From: Coxiella endosymbiont of Amblyomma americanum
GTDB lineage: Bacteria; Pseudomonadota; Gammaproteobacteria; Coxiellales; Coxiellaceae
Reading direction: 5' to 3'
Assembly: GCF_000815025.1 (NCBI RefSeq)
Contig: NZ_CP007541.1
Coordinates: 592,902 to 656,901, forward strand
DNA length: 64,000 nucleotides
The first letter of the stretch is position 1. Each line of letters begins with the position of its first letter. A program made the translations under genes and the position numbers. The notes under the pieces are model-generated. The model searched no databases. It had not been told where the DNA came from and saw only the letters and a program-made list of their open reading frames with translations. Positions 33,037-43,257 of the stretch are shown here, piece after piece.

Positions 33037-33995
33037 TGTATTCGCGCATTCAAGGAGTTGGCAGTTACATTCCAGAGAAAGTTCTCAGTAATACAGATTT
33101 AGAGCGTATGGTAAACACTTCAGACGAATGGATAATGAGACGAGTTGGAGTAAAAGAACGTCATATTATTGGCACCAGTGCTGACAGTACCACAACAATG
33201 GCGGTCGATGCTTCTAAGCGTGCTATAGAAATGTCTGGAATTAACCCTGCCACCATTGACATGGTTATTGTAGGAACTACTACCACAGAATATTACTTTC
33301 CAAGCACAGCTTGTCTAGTGCAAAGATATTTAAACCTAAGAAATGATATTTCTGCATTTGATTTGAATGCTGCATGTGCAGGGTTTGTATATGGAATAAG
33401 CGTTGCAGATCAATACATTCGCACAGGAGACGCTAAGACCGTTTTAATTATTGGAGTAGATGCGTTAACAAAAATAGTAGATTGGAAAGATCGCAGCACG
33501 TGTATCTTATTTGGAGATGGGGCAGGAGCTGTAATCTTAAAAGCTGATAGAGAACCAGGATTTATTAAGACTATTCTGCACGCCAATGGAAACTATTCAG
33601 ATTTAATTACTTCTAAAAATCCTATATGGGATCATCAACTGAACAAATTTTTATTACGAATGCAAGGTAGTGAAGTTTTTAAAGTAGCTGTAACTAAATT
33701 GGGCGAGATTATTGATGAAACTGTAAAAAAGAGTGGCCTTAGAAAATCAGATATTGATTGGTTAATACCACACCAAGCAAATATGCGGATTATAAAAGCA
33801 ATGGCTAAACGTCTTAGTTTACCTCTAGAAAGAGTAATTTTAACTATTCAAGAACATGGAAATACTTCCGCTGCCTCTATTCCTTTGGCTTTAGATGTTG
33901 CTGTGCGGTCCGGGAAGATAAAACGTGGTGAAACTTTATTGTTAGAAGCTTTAGGGGCAGGATTGGTATGGGGAGCTGCCCTATTGAGGTATTAG
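33033..33995 (+). CDS. fabH: 3-oxoacyl-ACP synthase III
   Basis: A 320-residue ketosynthase that starts fatty acid synthesis by condensing acetyl-CoA with malonyl-ACP. The catalytic triad is complete: C115 in NAACAGF, H247 in PHQAN and N277 in HGNTS. Length matches E. coli FabH (317). Two adjacent ATG codons are possible starts (33033 or 33036); the first overlaps plsX. Confidence 0.97.
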   Translation: MMYSRIQGVGSYIPEKVLSNTDLERMVNTSDEWIMRRVGVKERHIIGTSADSTTTMAVDASKRAIEMSGINPATIDMVIVGTTTTEYYFPSTACLVQRYLNLRNDISAFDLNAACAGFVYGISVADQYIRTGDAKTVLIIGVDALTKIVDWKDRSTCILFGDGAGAVILKADREPGFIKTILHANGNYSDLITSKNPIWDHQLNKFLLRMQGSEVFKVAVTKLGEIIDETVKKSGLRKSDIDWLIPHQANMRIIKAMAKRLSLPLERVILTIQEHGNTSAASIPLALDVAVRSGKIKRGETLLLEALGAGLVWGAALLRY

Positions 33996-34010
33996 AGGAA
34001 AATAGTTAGA

Positions 34011-34958
34011 GTGTCTCAGCCGTTTGCTTTGATATTTCCTGGTCAGGGGTCGCAGTATTTGGGCATGCTCAAAGAATTAGCGAAAGAGCAGTCTATCGTT
34101 GAAGAAACGTTTTACGAAGCGTCTTCTGTTTTGGGGTATGATTTGTGGTTATTAACACAAAAGGGACCAAAAGAGAAACTAGACCAAACTCAATTCACAC
34201 AACCAGCTCTTTTAGTAGCTGGTGTCTCTGTCTTTCGATGCTGGAAAGTTCTAGGCGGACCTCAACCTCAAATGATGGCCGGTCATAGTTTAGGAGAATA
34301 TACGGCTTTGGTTTGTGCAAAGGCAATAACATTTACAGATGCTGTTGCATTAGTAAAAAATCGGGGAATTTATATGCAAGAAGCAGCGCCTATTGGAAAA
34401 GGATCAATGGGAGTTATTATTGGATTGAGTAAATCACAGATCGAAGACATATGTGAAGAATCGTCGAAAAATTTGATAGTTAGACCTGCTAATTTAAACT
34501 CTCTTATTCAGACTGTAATATCAGGAGATACGTTGGCGGTGGATCGTGCTCTTGCTTTGGCTCGAGTTAAAGGTGCTAAAATTGCTAAACATATTTCTGT
34601 TAGTGTTCCATCTCACTCTTCTTTAATGCAACCAGCAGCTGAACGTCTTGCGTATGACTTAGCTAAAGTAAAAGTGATTTCACCGAGAATTCCTGTAATT
34701 CATAATGTGGATGTATTAGAGCATCAAGGCACTGAATCAATTCGTAGTGCTCTAGTAAAACAACTCGTGGATCCTGTACGATGGGTAGAAACTATACAGA
34801 AAATGACGGGACGTGGGATAAAACTATTTGGAGAATGCGGTCCGAATAATAAATTAGCAGGATTAAACAGTTGTATAGAGCGCCACAGTAAAACGTTTCC
34901 ACTCACCGCTACAAAACTAATTTTATCTGCTATTGATCAAGTAAAGAAAGCTTTTTAA
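34011..34958 (+). CDS. fabD: Malonyl CoA-ACP transacylase
   Basis: A 315-residue acyltransferase that loads malonate onto ACP. The nucleophile is S93 in GHSLGEY; the N-terminal FPGQGSQ forms the oxyanion region, and the catalytic His lies in VPSHS around residue 202. It begins with GTG, fifteen bases after fabH, with AGAGGA upstream as ribosome binding site. Confidence 0.97.
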   Translation: MSQPFALIFPGQGSQYLGMLKELAKEQSIVEETFYEASSVLGYDLWLLTQKGPKEKLDQTQFTQPALLVAGVSVFRCWKVLGGPQPQMMAGHSLGEYTALVCAKAITFTDAVALVKNRGIYMQEAAPIGKGSMGVIIGLSKSQIEDICEESSKNLIVRPANLNSLIQTVISGDTLAVDRALALARVKGAKIAKHISVSVPSHSSLMQPAAERLAYDLAKVKVISPRIPVIHNVDVLEHQGTESIRSALVKQLVDPVRWVETIQKMTGRGIKLFGECGPNNKLAGLNSCIERHSKTFPLTATKLILSAIDQVKKAF

Positions 34959-34984
34959 CAGCAAATGAGGAAACTAGAAATGAT

Positions 34985-35731
34985 ATGTCTTTAAAGGGAA
35001 AAGTGGTATTAATTACAGGTGCATCTCGTGGTATCGGATTAGAAATTGCCAAAGCTTTTGGTCTTCGAGGTGCTGTTGTTCTTGGAACTGCTACTTCTCA
35101 AGAAGGCGCCTATAAAATTACCCAATTTCTGTCTAAAGGAAGTTTTAAAGGAAGGGGGTATATTCTAAACGTTTGTAATCAGAAGGAAATTATCAGAACT
35201 GTCTTGACACAGATTCGAAACAGTTTTGACTTTCCAAACATCTTGATTAACAACGCTGGAATTACTAAAGATAATATTATACTTCGCATGAAATATGAAG
35301 AATGGAAATCTGTTCTTGAGACCAATTTGTACGGTGTTTTTCATTTAATAAAAGCTTGCTTGAAGCCGATGATTAAAAATCGATGGGGTCGAATCATCAA
35401 TATTACTTCTGTTGTGGCGATAACAGGAAATCTTGGACAAGCAAATTATGTAGCTGCTAAATCTGGTCTTATTGGACTCACAAAAGTTGTTGCTATGGAA
35501 CATGCTATCTATGGCATTACGGCAAATTGTGTTGCTCCAGGATTCATTAAAACAGAAATGACGGAAGCTTTATCAATAGAGCAACAAAAATCTATTTTAT
35601 CTAGAGTTCCAATGAAGCGTATGGGACTTCCAAAAGAAATTGCTGGAGCTGTAGTTTATTTATCCTCTGAAGAAGCAGGATATATAACAGGAGAGACATT
35701 GCATATTAACGGTGGAATGTGTATGGTATAA
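34985..35731 (+). CDS. fabG: 3-oxoacyl-ACP reductase
   Basis: A 248-residue short-chain dehydrogenase using NADPH. It has the cofactor motif TGASRGIG near residues 11-18, NNAG near 90, and the catalytic Y155-x3-K159. E. coli FabG has 244 residues. It is 26 bp after fabD in the same run. It is the only reductase of the elongation cycle in this window; fabI/fabV and fabZ must lie elsewhere. Confidence 0.97.
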   Translation: MSLKGKVVLITGASRGIGLEIAKAFGLRGAVVLGTATSQEGAYKITQFLSKGSFKGRGYILNVCNQKEIIRTVLTQIRNSFDFPNILINNAGITKDNIILRMKYEEWKSVLETNLYGVFHLIKACLKPMIKNRWGRIINITSVVAITGNLGQANYVAAKSGLIGLTKVVAMEHAIYGITANCVAPGFIKTEMTEALSIEQQKSILSRVPMKRMGLPKEIAGAVVYLSSEEAGYITGETLHINGGMCMV

Positions 35732-35812
35732 CGCTTGAAAGTAGTGTAATGAACATTTTTATTAGCATGTATTATTTACAGTTTTTTAGTATTTGAAAAG
35801 GGAGCCCGAGAT

Positions 35813-36064
35813 ATGGCAACAGTTGAAGAGCGTATTAAAAAGATTATCGTCGAGCAATTAGGAGTAAAGGAAGAAGAGGTTACTAACGATGCCTCCTTTG
35901 TAGATGATCTTGGTGCCGATTCCTTAGATACGGTTGAGTTAGTAATGGCGTTAGAAGAACAATTCGATATTGAAATTTCAGACGAAGCGGCAGAAAAGCT
36001 AACGACCGTTCAACAAGCAATTGATTATGTTAAGTTGCATTCCACAAGTAAGAATATTAGTTAA
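35813..36064 (+). CDS. acpP: Acyl carrier protein
   Basis: An acidic 83-residue carrier. The phosphopantetheine attachment serine is S37 in GADSLD. Helix II ([15 protein letters not shown]) is the partner-recognition helix. A strong ribosome binding site (GGGAG) lies about nine bases before the ATG, and an 81-bp spacer from fabG may hold a promoter of its own, as acpP is usually highly expressed. The last residues (after 77) are more variable than in E. coli ACP. Confidence 0.97.
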   Translation: MATVEERIKKIIVEQLGVKEEEVTNDASFVDDLGADSLDTVELVMALEEQFDIEISDEAAEKLTTVQQAIDYVKLHSTSKNIS

Positions 36065-36106
36065 TTGTTTTAGTATGTTTTTTAATGCTTTCGAGGAAAA
36101 CTAAGG

Positions 36107-37354
36107 TTGATAGGGGAGAGGCGTGTTGTAATCACAGGATTAGGAGCTGTAACCCCAATAGGGAACAGTGTGCCTGAAATGTGGACCGCACTTTTAAGAG
36201 GAAAGAGCGGAGTGGCTCGTATTACTCGTTTTGATGCCTCTGCATTCCCTACACGAATTGCAGCGGAAGTGAAAAATTTTAATCCGAATTTGTCTTTAGA
36301 TTCCAAAAAAGTACGTCATACTGATGTCTTTGTTCAGTTTGCCGTAGAAGCTTCTCGACAAGCTATTGAAGACTCTGGTCTTATTATCAATGAAAGTAAT
36401 GCTTCTCGAATAGGTGTCGCTATTGGCTCTGGGATTGGCGGTATGCCTTGGATTGAAAAGTATCATCAGGTGTTGTTGCGCGATGGGCCGCGTAAAGTTT
36501 CTCCTTTTTTTATCCCTGGTGCTATTATTAATATGGCACCAGGGATAATATCTATAAATCATAATTTACAAGGTCCTAATATTTCTCTCGTTACTGCTTG
36601 TGCTACAGGTCTTCATAATATTGGACATGCCGCCAGAATTATTGCGTATAATGACGCAGATGTAATGATAGCAGGAGGAAGTGAAATGGCTACAACTGCC
36701 TTAGGGATTGGTGGATTTTCAGCTATTCGAGCGCTTTCTACACGAAACGACGAGCCTGAAAAAGCTAGTCGTCCATGGGATAAAGATAGGGATGGGTTTG
36801 TATTAGGTGAGGGAGCGGCATCGGTAGTGTTGGAGGAGTTAGAATATGCAAAAAAGCGTGGTGCTCCTATTTGTGCAGAAGTAATTGGTTTTGGTATGAG
36901 TAGTGATGCATTTCATATAACGACACCAGACCCAAATGTAAAGGGTTTTTATGCTTGTATGAAGAATGCCTTATTCGATGCTAGGATTTCTCCTGAAGTA
37001 ATAGATTATATTAACGCTCACGGTACTTCTACTCAAGCAGCAGATCATCTTGAGGTATTAGCTATTAAAAAAACTTTTGGACGTCATGCTTATAAATTAG
37101 CTGTGAGCTCTACGAAATCGATGATGGGTCATATGTTAGGAGCTGCGGGTGCAGTTGAAGCGGTGATTTCGGTTTTAGCAATTCGCGATAATGTGGTACC
37201 GCCAACAATTAATTTAGAGAATTTAGATAAAGATTGTGACTTGGATTTTGTTCCTGAGATAGCACGTAAAATGAAAATTACTACAGTGATGTCAAATTCT
37301 TTTGGTTTTGGGGGAACCAATAGTACATTGGTATTAAAAAAACCTGAATCTTAA
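36107..37354 (+). CDS. fabF: 3-oxoacyl-ACP synthase II
   Basis: A 415-residue elongating ketosynthase. The nucleophile is C165 in TACATG; the two histidines lie in NAHGTST and KSMMGHMLGAAG. The best start is TTG at 36107, giving the conserved RRVVITGLGAVTP beginning. E. coli FabF has 413 residues. It catalyses chain extension and temperature-linked control of unsaturated chains in other bacteria. Confidence 0.96.
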   Translation: MIGERRVVITGLGAVTPIGNSVPEMWTALLRGKSGVARITRFDASAFPTRIAAEVKNFNPNLSLDSKKVRHTDVFVQFAVEASRQAIEDSGLIINESNASRIGVAIGSGIGGMPWIEKYHQVLLRDGPRKVSPFFIPGAIINMAPGIISINHNLQGPNISLVTACATGLHNIGHAARIIAYNDADVMIAGGSEMATTALGIGGFSAIRALSTRNDEPEKASRPWDKDRDGFVLGEGAASVVLEELEYAKKRGAPICAEVIGFGMSSDAFHITTPDPNVKGFYACMKNALFDARISPEVIDYINAHGTSTQAADHLEVLAIKKTFGRHAYKLAVSSTKSMMGHMLGAAGAVEAVISVLAIRDNVVPPTINLENLDKDCDLDFVPEIARKMKITTVMSNSFGFGGTNSTLVLKKPES

Positions 37355-37358
37355 TTTC

Positions 37359-38378
37359 ATGTCATTACTTAGAAAAATTCTTTTCTCTATCGTTATTACT
37401 TCTGTTCTAATTTTAGCGTTGTGGATTGCCATTTTATGGTATCGTTTTACTCGTATACCCATGAGCGAAGCAGCAAAAACCAAACAATCAACGATTACTA
37501 TTAAAGTGCCGTCCGGAACAGGTATTCGTTATTTAGCACATCTTTTGTTGAAGCACAGTTTAATAAAAAACAAAGGAATTTTTATTCTATGCACTCGATT
37601 TATGGAAAATACACCTTTGTTAAAGACAGGAGAATATCAAATTACAAAAACCACGACCTTACGAAAATTATTAAACGATATTGTCACAGGAAATACGAAA
37701 CAACGAAGTATTACTTTTATTGAAGGATGGACTTTTCATCAAGTTAGAAAAACGTTAAAAGAAAACTCCTATATTCGGCATACAATTAATAAATTAAGTG
37801 ATCAAAAAATTATGGAAAAATTAGGAGACAACCGATATCCTGAGGGATTATTTTTTCCCGATACTTATTTTTTTACTTGGAGAGACACTGACCTTCAGAT
37901 ATTGCATAGAGCTTATGATAGGATGCAAATGATTTTAAAGAAAATCTGGAAAAATCGAGAAAAGGGTTTACCTTATAAAAATTCTTATCAAGCACTTATT
38001 GTTGCTTCCTTAATAGAAAAAGAAGCCACATTGCCAAAGGAGCACGCCAAAATTTCTGGAGTGATCTTACGGCGTCTAAAGAAAAGTATGTTGTTACAAA
38101 TAGATCCTACAGTGCTGTATGGATTGGGCTTGCCGTACAATAATCCAATTACTAAAAAAGATCTCACTTTTTATACTCCATATAATACTTATCGCAATCA
38201 TGGATTACCTCCAACTCCAATCGATATGCCATCATACAGATCCATTTGGGCTGCTTTAAATCCTGATTTAAGAAGCGCTGATTTATATTATGTAGCTCGA
38301 GGAGATGGAGGTCACGAATTTTCGGTTACCTATCAGTCTCATCTTACAGCAGTAAGAAAATATCAACGAAATGCATAA
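37359..38378 (+). CDS. mltG: Endolytic murein transglycosylase MltG
   Basis: A 339-residue YceG-family protein with one N-terminal membrane anchor (about 7-29) and a periplasmic LysM-like plus catalytic region. The catalytic Glu lies in SLIEKEA near residue 219, and LQIDPTVLYGLG is the family signature. It cuts nascent glycan strands and is thought to set their length. It is five bases after fabF and before tmk, the usual order. Confidence 0.94.
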   Translation: MSLLRKILFSIVITSVLILALWIAILWYRFTRIPMSEAAKTKQSTITIKVPSGTGIRYLAHLLLKHSLIKNKGIFILCTRFMENTPLLKTGEYQITKTTTLRKLLNDIVTGNTKQRSITFIEGWTFHQVRKTLKENSYIRHTINKLSDQKIMEKLGDNRYPEGLFFPDTYFFTWRDTDLQILHRAYDRMQMILKKIWKNREKGLPYKNSYQALIVASLIEKEATLPKEHAKISGVILRRLKKSMLLQIDPTVLYGLGLPYNNPITKKDLTFYTPYNTYRNHGLPPTPIDMPSYRSIWAALNPDLRSADLYYVARGDGGHEFSVTYQSHLTAVRKYQRNA

Positions 38379-38440
38379 GAGGGTCACTAACAATTCTCTC
38401 TTTATAACACGTTGTTTTATATATGTAAATATTGAAATTC

Positions 38441-39115
38441 ATGACAGATAAAAATAGTATGAGCGGTGAAAGAGGACGTTTTATTTCCTTCGAAGGAATT
38501 GAAGGCATGGGAAAAACTACTGCACTTGAGTATGTTTGTGAATATTTAGATGTTGCCCATATTTCTTATGTTGTTACTAGAGAACCAGGTGGCACTCCTA
38601 TTGCTGAGGCTATTCGTGACATATTGCTCAAATGTTATAATGAGATGATGTGTCAAAATACTGAATTGTTGCTAATGTTTGCTAGTCGTGCACAAAATAT
38701 TATACAGGTGATTCTGCCAGCTTTGCTTCAGGGAAAATGGGTACTGTCTGATCGATTTACTGATTCAAGTTTTGCTTATCAAGGCAGTGGCCGTGGTATT
38801 CCAATTAAATACATTAAAGAATTAACACAATGGATTCAAGGTAATTTAAAGCCTGATATTACTTTTCTACTAGACGCTCCTGTTTTAGTTGGTTTAAATC
38901 GTATAAAGAGCCGTGCGATAAAAGACCGTATTGAAGTGGACAGTTTAGCTTTCTTTAAACGAGTGAGAGAAGGTTATTTTGCTCAGGTAGCATGTGATCC
39001 AAAACGTTTTCAAGTAATTTGCGCGAATCAAAATCTGTTGAAAATTAAAAAGAGACTACGAAAAGCAATCAATCGATTATTAAAAAACTTTAAAAAGAAC
39101 ATGTACAAGAATTAA
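38441..39115 (+). CDS. tmk: Thymidylate kinase
   Basis: A 224-residue kinase making dTDP. The P-loop is GIEGMGKTT, followed by [11 protein letters not shown] and [16 protein letters not shown], which fix the family. I start at ATG 38441; a TTG nine bases earlier is in frame but less likely. It precedes holB by nine bases. Confidence 0.95.
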   Translation: MTDKNSMSGERGRFISFEGIEGMGKTTALEYVCEYLDVAHISYVVTREPGGTPIAEAIRDILLKCYNEMMCQNTELLLMFASRAQNIIQVILPALLQGKWVLSDRFTDSSFAYQGSGRGIPIKYIKELTQWIQGNLKPDITFLLDAPVLVGLNRIKSRAIKDRIEVDSLAFFKRVREGYFAQVACDPKRFQVICANQNLLKIKKRLRKAINRLLKNFKKNMYKN

Positions 39116-39124
39116 AAACCGAAA

Positions 39125-40099
39125 ATGATTTATCCATGGCAACAGAAACAGTGGGATATCATTGTGTCTTATTACCAGAAAGAATGTATGCCACATGCTT
39201 TACTTTTAACAGGTAACCGTGGATTAGGCAAATTAATATTCGCCCAATCCGTGGCAGAGTTAATACTTTGTGAGAGAAATACTACACAAGCTTGTAAGGT
39301 ATGTCGAGATTGTCAATTATTTCGTCTGGGTCATCATCCAGATTTATTTATAATTGATATAAAAGAAAAAAATAGTTCTATTGAAGTTGCACAAATTCGT
39401 GAAATAACTGCCGCACTTAATAAGACTTCACAGCGAGGTCGTTGTCAAGTGGTAATTTTAACATCTGTTGAAGCAATGAATATATCGGCAACGAATGCTT
39501 TTTTAAAGACGCTAGAAGAACCCCTAGGACCAGTACTTTTAATGTTAGTGACTCACCGAGTTGCGGTTCTTCCTCAAACTGTTCGTAGTCGATGTCAACG
39601 CATTGTATTTACAGCGTCTTCTGATCAAAATATGTTACGATGGGTAAAAGCACGCATTAGAGAAAAAAGTAAAGCATCTCAACTTTTAGCTTTAGCATAT
39701 CATGCTCCATTAGAGGCGATAAAACTAGAAATGTTAAATTATTTTCCGTTACGAGACTGCCTATTAATATTACTAATGAATACAATTACACAACGCACAT
39801 CGGTTGTAGATGTTGTAAAATTCTTATTAAAAGAAGATACTAAATTAATTTTATATATTATAACAACTATCTTTATGGATGTTCTTCGTCTCCAAATTTA
39901 TTGTCCAGATTTTGTGCTTAACACAGATTGCTTTTCAATTTTGCAGAAGTTTTCCTTGGTCTTATCTCGAGATAAGTTACTTACCATATTACAGAAGTTA
40001 CAAGAAATATGGCAAGTGACCGTAAGTTTAAATAGCGTGAATTCACAATTGCTTTTAGAAGAACTGTTTTTAATGTTAGAAACACAAAATGTTAGTTGA
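39125..40099 (+). CDS. holB: DNA polymerase III subunit delta'
   Basis: A 324-residue clamp-loader subunit. It has an AAA+ fold with a P-loop-like GNRGLGK near residues 30-36, zinc-finger cysteines in CERNTTQACKVCRDC (about 49-63), and NAFLKTLEEP plus the SRC motif in RSRCQ. With holA in this window, both accessory clamp-loader subunits are retained. It overlaps tatD by 11 bases. Confidence 0.94.
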   Translation: MIYPWQQKQWDIIVSYYQKECMPHALLLTGNRGLGKLIFAQSVAELILCERNTTQACKVCRDCQLFRLGHHPDLFIIDIKEKNSSIEVAQIREITAALNKTSQRGRCQVVILTSVEAMNISATNAFLKTLEEPLGPVLLMLVTHRVAVLPQTVRSRCQRIVFTASSDQNMLRWVKARIREKSKASQLLALAYHAPLEAIKLEMLNYFPLRDCLLILLMNTITQRTSVVDVVKFLLKEDTKLILYIITTIFMDVLRLQIYCPDFVLNTDCFSILQKFSLVLSRDKLLTILQKLQEIWQVTVSLNSVNSQLLLEELFLMLETQNVS

Positions 40100-40883
40100 C
40101 TCCCATTGTCATCTAGATATGCTTGATTTAACTCCCTATGGAGGAAAATTAGAACTTTTAGTTGAAGAAGCAAAAAACGTAGGTGTTGAACATATACTCT
40201 GTGTTGGTTGTAATTTAATCAATGCATTCAAAATTATAGAAATTTCAGAAAAATTTGATAATATTTCCGCTAGTTTAGGATTGCATCCTAGTGAAATAGT
40301 GGATCATGAACCTACTGTAATAGAATTAATCAGATTAGCGAGCCATTCAAAGATAGTTGCCATTGGTGAAACAGGTTTGGATTATTATAATAGTAAAGTT
40401 AATGTAGATATCATGAAAAATCGATTTCGTTGCCATATTCAAGCCGCTATAAAACTTTCTAAGCCATTGATTATTCATTCTCGCAATGCTTCAGTAGATA
40501 CTATTCAAATTATGAAAGAAGAAAAAGCAGAAACAGTGAATGGAGTAATGCATTGTTTTACGGAAGATATAGAAACAGCAAGGCAGGCAATGAATCTGGG
40601 TTTTTATATTTCTTTTTCTGGCATTGTGACTTTTAAAAATGCTAAAAATATTGTTGAGGTTGCCAAGTATGTTCCTCTAGAAAAAATGCTTATTGAAACA
40701 GATGCTCCATATTTGACCCCTGTGCCATTTAGGGGTAGAAAAAATGAACCAAAATATGTGCGTTACACGGCTGAGCGTGTTGCGGAGCTAAAAAATATTT
40801 CCTTAAGCAAAACCGCTAAGAAAACCACTAAGAATTACTATGATCTATTTTTATCTAATGATTTAAGAGAGTTTCCGTCTTAA
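40089..40883 (+). CDS. tatD: TatD-family metal-dependent deoxyribonuclease
   Basis: A 264-residue TIM-barrel hydrolase. The N-terminal DSHCHLDM gives the HxH metal ligands; GETGLDYY, IIHSRNA, MHCFT and ETDAPYLTP follow in order as in the YcfH/TatD group. In this locus (after holB) the E. coli orthologue is ycfH, so ycfH is an equally good name. The family includes 3'-5' DNases used in repair. It ends the cluster that starts at rpmF. Confidence 0.93.
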   Translation: MLVDSHCHLDMLDLTPYGGKLELLVEEAKNVGVEHILCVGCNLINAFKIIEISEKFDNISASLGLHPSEIVDHEPTVIELIRLASHSKIVAIGETGLDYYNSKVNVDIMKNRFRCHIQAAIKLSKPLIIHSRNASVDTIQIMKEEKAETVNGVMHCFTEDIETARQAMNLGFYISFSGIVTFKNAKNIVEVAKYVPLEKMLIETDAPYLTPVPFRGRKNEPKYVRYTAERVAELKNISLSKTAKKTTKNYYDLFLSNDLREFPS

Positions 40884-41025
40884 TCTTTCTTAAAAGAGAA
40901 AAAAGACCGGTGAAGGATACCTTATTTTCTACTTATGATAGTGATAATTTTAGACAGTTTTATAAATATCAATAATTATTTTTGTAATTAGATAAATGAA
41001 AGTCCAGCCTTAAAAAGGAAATATT

Positions 41026-42759
41026 GTGAATAAAAAGATTATACGACGTAAGGTATCAAAATTAAATAAGGATCTTGAGTACTTGCATCCAGTCTTACAG
41101 CGTATTTATTTAGCAAGAGATATCGGTTCACTAGACGAATTGTCTAGAGAATTGAAAAATTTATTATCCTATTCTTTATTATCTGGTGTCGATAAAGCAA
41201 CAGAAAGATTAATACAGGCTATAAAAGCACAACAATATGTTACAGTTGTCGGAGATTTTGATGTAGACGGTGCGACAAGTACTGCTCTAGTAGTGAGAGC
41301 TTTGCGTGCATTTGGAATGAAAAACGTTTCTTATTTAATTCCTAATCGATTTATTCATGGGTACGGACTAACGACAGACATTGTAGAGAAAGCTTCAAAA
41401 AATAGACCTAGCTTAATAATTACGGTTGACAACGGGATTTCAAGTTATACAGGTGTGGTAAGAGCCAATCAATTAGGAATCGATGTATTGATTACTGATC
41501 ATCACCTACCAAGCGAACAATTACCTCCCGCTTACGCGATTATAGATCCTAATTGCAAAGAAGATAAATTTCCTAGCAAATGCTTATCTGGCGTGGGAGT
41601 AGCTTTTTATCTTATGCTAGCGCTTCGAGCAAAACTAAAAAAAAATGATTGGTTTAAACAACACAATATCAATTATCCTAATATGGCGCAATTTCTTGAT
41701 TTCGTTGCTCTTGGTACTATAACTGATGTTGTGCCTTTAGATAGAAATAATCGTATATTGGTATATCACGGACTACAACGTATTCGATTAGGACAAACTC
41801 ATGAAGGGATATTGGCGTTATTGCAGATTGCTGGATGTAAACGAGAAAAAATACGTACTACTGATCTTAGTTTTGCCGTTGGTCCACGATTAAATGCAGC
41901 AGGACGTTTGGATGATATGAGTCTAGGTGTTAATTGTCTTTTAGCAGATAATAAAAAAACAGCTTTATATATTGCTCGTCAATTAGATGATTTAAATAAA
42001 GAACGACGTGTTCTTGCTTCTCGAATGCGAGAAGAAGCATTTGATTCTATCAATCAATTTTATCTAAATCGTTTACCATTACCACCCGGTATCTGCTTAT
42101 ATAATAAAGCATGGCATCCAGGTGTGATAGGATTAGTGGCTTCTCAAGTAAAAGAGCAAATCAATCGACCTATTATCGCTTTTTCAAAAACAAGCAAAGG
42201 AATTTTACAAGGATCTGCGCGATCTGTTGATGGACTACATATACGTAATGTGTTAGAGATTATTTCAATTAAATATCCAAATCTGATAGAAAAATTTGGA
42301 GGTCACGCTATGGCAGCTGGTCTTAGCTTACCTTTAAGTCGATACAAAGAGTTTCAACGGGCTTTTTCTGAAGAAGTGAGAAAAAATTCCAAAAAAGAAG
42401 ATTTACAGCCGAAGTTAATAACCGATGGAGCGTTAACTACAGAAGAATTAACCGTTGAGCTTGCTGAACTAATAGAGCAAGCTGCACCTTGGGGGCATGG
42501 ATTTCCTGAACCTATGTTTGATGGATGTTTTAAAATAGTTAATCAACGCATTATAGGTCAACAACATTTAAGATTAATTTTACAAATGCCTAAAAGCAAA
42601 TATTATATAGATGGAATTATTTTTCATGCTAATTTACAAAAATGGCCGAATTTTTACTTTCAGTACGTAATGTTAGTCTATCGATTAGATATAAATGAAT
42701 TCCGAGGACGTAAGAAACTACAACTTTTAATAGATCATATTCAGTTGCTTAACCATTGA
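41026..42759 (+). CDS. recJ: Single-stranded-DNA-specific exonuclease RecJ
   Basis: A 577-residue 5'-3' exonuclease, the same length as E. coli RecJ. The DHH-family motifs are present: VVGDFDVDGATST near residue 76, TVDNGISS near 134, ITDHHLP near 157 and GGHAMAAGLSL near 425, which is the DHHA1 signature. The start is GTG with AAAAGGAAA upstream. It acts in RecF recombination and mismatch repair. Confidence 0.96.
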   Translation: MNKKIIRRKVSKLNKDLEYLHPVLQRIYLARDIGSLDELSRELKNLLSYSLLSGVDKATERLIQAIKAQQYVTVVGDFDVDGATSTALVVRALRAFGMKNVSYLIPNRFIHGYGLTTDIVEKASKNRPSLIITVDNGISSYTGVVRANQLGIDVLITDHHLPSEQLPPAYAIIDPNCKEDKFPSKCLSGVGVAFYLMLALRAKLKKNDWFKQHNINYPNMAQFLDFVALGTITDVVPLDRNNRILVYHGLQRIRLGQTHEGILALLQIAGCKREKIRTTDLSFAVGPRLNAAGRLDDMSLGVNCLLADNKKTALYIARQLDDLNKERRVLASRMREEAFDSINQFYLNRLPLPPGICLYNKAWHPGVIGLVASQVKEQINRPIIAFSKTSKGILQGSARSVDGLHIRNVLEIISIKYPNLIEKFGGHAMAAGLSLPLSRYKEFQRAFSEEVRKNSKKEDLQPKLITDGALTTEELTVELAELIEQAAPWGHGFPEPMFDGCFKIVNQRIIGQQHLRLILQMPKSKYYIDGIIFHANLQKWPNFYFQYVMLVYRLDINEFRGRKKLQLLIDHIQLLNH

Positions 42760-43117
42760 GAAAAATGTATCTGTCTATAACATTTAATTGAATTTTTAGA
42801 TTTCTAGAGATAAAGATAATTTCTAGATATAACGTGTAAAACACTCTACTTGTTTAAATAAGTACGAGATTCAGATCCCAATTTTTGGTGTACTTGTTAA
42901 ATGTTAACCATGAATTATACAAAAGATTATATTTTCTCGAATTATGACTGATGTATTGGGAATAGAAAAGAATGGGAAAATACGGTAGTTTTTTAAATTA
43001 AGATAAGAAAATTTCTTTGACAGAGAAATTGTATAAAAATTTAGTTTAATTTTTTATAAAGTCAGGTTTTAAACAATCTTTTCTATATGTTATTAGTAAC
43101 GTTATATTCTAAAACAC
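42760..43117. other. 358-bp intergenic region between convergent recJ and tRNA-Asn
   Basis: No coding remnant recognised. There is a short imperfect direct repeat (TTTCTAGAGATA and TTTCTAGATATA) near 42800-42830. Nothing else stands out. Confidence 0.4.
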
Positions 43118-43193
43118 TGGCTCCTCGGGAGGGACTCGAACCCCCGACCAAGTGGTTAACAGCCACCCGCTCTACCAGCTGAGCTACCGAGGA
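43118..43193 (-). tRNA. tRNA-Asn (GUU), CCA encoded
   Basis: On the minus strand the sequence folds as a standard 76-nt tRNA. The acceptor TCCTCGG pairs with CCGAGGA, the D-loop contains AGCTCAGCTGGTAGAG, the anticodon loop CTGTTAA gives anticodon GTT, and the T-arm holds GGTTCGAGTCC. The 3' CCA is encoded (TGG at 43118-43120 on the plus strand). It lies downstream of aspC in the same direction. Confidence 0.97.
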
Positions 43194-43257
43194 GTGCTAT
43201 TAGGATAAAATCGTCTCGTATATTACTAGTCAATAATATGATAATCAATCAACTTAT